This document shows, one piece after another, positions 6,081 through 6,763 of a stretch of DNA of 6,763 nucleotides; within the stretch, counting starts at the first letter, position 1, and every line of letters begins with the position of its first letter. The notes below the pieces were generated by a model that was given only the letters and a program-made list of their open reading frames with translations, was not told the origin of the DNA and ran no database searches. The stretch comes from Candidatus Adiutrix sp. Its GTDB lineage: Bacteria > Desulfobacterota > Desulfarculia > Adiutricales > Adiutricaceae. The stretch covers positions 1-6,763 of the forward strand of contig JAITBV010000269.1 of NCBI GenBank assembly GCA_031283395.1, read 5' to 3'. The translations under genes were made by a program, and so were the position numbers.

Positions 6081-6586
6081 GTCCCGGCCGGCGTTACCCG
6101 CTCTCCGATCTGGTCGTGGCCCTTGATGATGTGCCGCCTGAGGGTCTGGAGCGCCCCCTGAACATCGGCCCCGAGGCTCTGGCCGCGCTGGTGACCGCGG
6201 ACGGTGAAGAGCCGCCCGCCTTCGTTTCCGCCCTGACCGGGGCCTTAAGGCTCCTCCGCCGGGGCGCCCGGCTACAAGTGCGGGGTTCCTTCCAGGTTGG
6301 GGCGACCCTGACCTGCGACCGTTGCCTGGCCCCGGCTTCGGCCGTCCTCACCGGCGGGCTGGAGGAAGACCTGCCCCTTTCGGCTTCGGGCGAAGAATGG
6401 CCGGAAGAGGAAGATGCCCTGGTCGTGACTGATGGCCGGGTGAACCTGGCCGGTCTTTTGGCCGAGTCCTTCTGGCTGGCCTGGCCTTACCGTTTTATCT
6501 GCCGGCCAGACTGCGCCGGGCTCTGCCTGAACTGCGGGGCCGACCTTAACCGGGGGCCCTGCGGTTGCCGCCGGGAACCGGGCTGA
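6077..6586 (+). CDS. yceD: DUF177 / YceD family protein
   Basis: This 169-residue protein belongs to the DUF177 (YceD) family, which typically lies just before rpmF. Plant members are reported to be needed for plastid 23S rRNA accumulation, so a role in large-subunit rRNA or ribosome formation is plausible. Visible features are TCDRCLAP (79-86), an acidic middle (about 96-114), and the C-terminal block CRPDCAGLCLNCGADLNRG (142-160) followed by PCGC. Eight cysteines lie at 80, 83, 142, 146, 150, 153, 162 and 164, suggesting metal binding. The start is GTG, inferred from the 4-nt GTGA overlap with the secG stop. Only a weak purine stretch (GGAACAGG) precedes it, so translation is probably coupled to secG. 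A later start is unlikely because no good ATG or ribosome site follows nearby. Confidence 0.88.
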   Translation: MSPGRRYPLSDLVVALDDVPPEGLERPLNIGPEALAALVTADGEEPPAFVSALTGALRLLRRGARLQVRGSFQVGATLTCDRCLAPASAVLTGGLEEDLPLSASGEEWPEEEDALVVTDGRVNLAGLLAESFWLAWPYRFICRPDCAGLCLNCGADLNRGPCGCRREPG

Positions 6587-6618
6587 CCCAGCCGGGCTTG
6601 ACTTCCGCTGAATTTTAT

Positions 6619-6629
6619 GAAGGTGTTAT
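6619..6629 (+). promoter_or_regulatory. Ribosome binding site of rpmF
   Basis: GAAGGTG (6619-6625) lies 4 nt before the rpmF ATG (6630-6632). The 43-nt gap after the DUF177 stop shows no convincing promoter or terminator, so rpmF is probably transcribed together with secG and the DUF177 gene. Confidence 0.75.
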
Positions 6630-6763
6630 ATGGCAGTACCCAAGAGAAAACAGAGCAAGATGAAAGGCCGGCAGCGCCGCACCCATTATAAGGCCCTGGC
6701 CCCCACCGTGGTCAAGTGCGCCCATTGCGGCGAACCCAAGCGGCCTCATCATGTCTGCCCCCA
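6630..6763 (+). CDS. rpmF: Large-subunit ribosomal protein L32 (cut by window edge)
   Basis: The first 44 codons read MAVPKRKQSKMKGRQRRTHY and continue through KALAPTVVKCAHCGEPKRPHHVCP before the window ends. The basic N-terminus (MAVPKRK.S) and CxxCGE..PH.VC pattern are diagnostic for L32 of the 50S subunit. Cysteines 31, 34 and 44 are three of the four zinc ligands. The fourth is expected a few residues past the edge, so this is the zinc-binding (C+) form. Roughly the last quarter of the protein is missing. The neighbouring DUF177 gene is a very common partner. Confidence 0.96.
   Translation, partial: MAVPKRKQSKMKGRQRRTHYKALAPTVVKCAHCGEPKRPHHVCP

Noticed and set aside
6598..6629. Possible promoter before rpmF starting with TTGACT at 6598-6603
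   Set aside because: No acceptable -10 hexamer occurs at 15-19 nt spacing, and the ribosome site occupies that position.
1..6763. Very frequent GGCCAGG/CCTGGCC words throughout the window
   Set aside because: They are explained by frequent Leu-Ala codon pairs (CTG GCC) in GC-rich genes; no regular spacing or intergenic placement was seen.

Overview
The window is a GC-rich bacterial segment with two back-to-back transcription units that diverge from a short intergenic region at about 5548-5714. It is dense in genes and essentially fully coding, with no gene-free stretch longer than about 170 bases. The organism is probably an anaerobe. It carries the early-cobalt (anaerobic, Cbi-type) cobalamin pathway, a fused CbiE-CbiT protein, an SseB-like protein, and a secG-DUF177-rpmF order. 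High GC and this gene content resemble Desulfobacterota (former Deltaproteobacteria, for example Desulfarculus-like lineages). That placement is an inference from general resemblance, not from a search.

Minus strand, 5547 down to 1. The unit begins with a 434-residue protein that has two tandem SseB-type domains and an SseB C-terminal domain. Five corrin-ring genes follow with overlaps or very small gaps: cbiC (precorrin-8X methylmutase), cbiD (C1 methyltransferase), cbiET (C5/C15 methyltransferase and C12-acetate decarboxylase), cbiF (C11 methyltransferase) and cbiG (ring-opening hydrolase, truncated by the window edge). Spacings are 8 nt, 4-nt overlap, 24 nt gap, 4-nt overlap and 10-nt overlap, so this looks like one translationally coupled operon. 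Together the products cover cobalt-precorrin-4 to cobyrinate, except for the CbiJ reduction. CbiL, CbiH, CbiJ and CbiA are not visible and may lie beyond the left edge or elsewhere.

Plus strand, 5715 to the end. secG (preprotein translocase subunit) overlaps a DUF177/YceD gene by 4 nt. After 43 nt comes rpmF (ribosomal protein L32, zinc-binding type), cut by the right edge. This is a housekeeping secretion and ribosome unit.

The intergenic region holds two near-consensus sigma-70-type promoters facing apart: TTGACG-17-TACAAT for the minus operon and TTGACC-16-TATAAT with an extended -10 for secG. The minus promoter fixes the start of the SseB-like gene at 5547. It also leaves a leader of only about 20 nt, too short for a cobalamin riboswitch. 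No RNA genes, mobile elements, CRISPR arrays or clear terminators were seen. The least ordinary features are the duplicated SseB-type protein heading a B12 operon, the unusual SAM-binding loop of the CbiE half of CbiET, and the apparent lack of a riboswitch. No clearly new system is visible.
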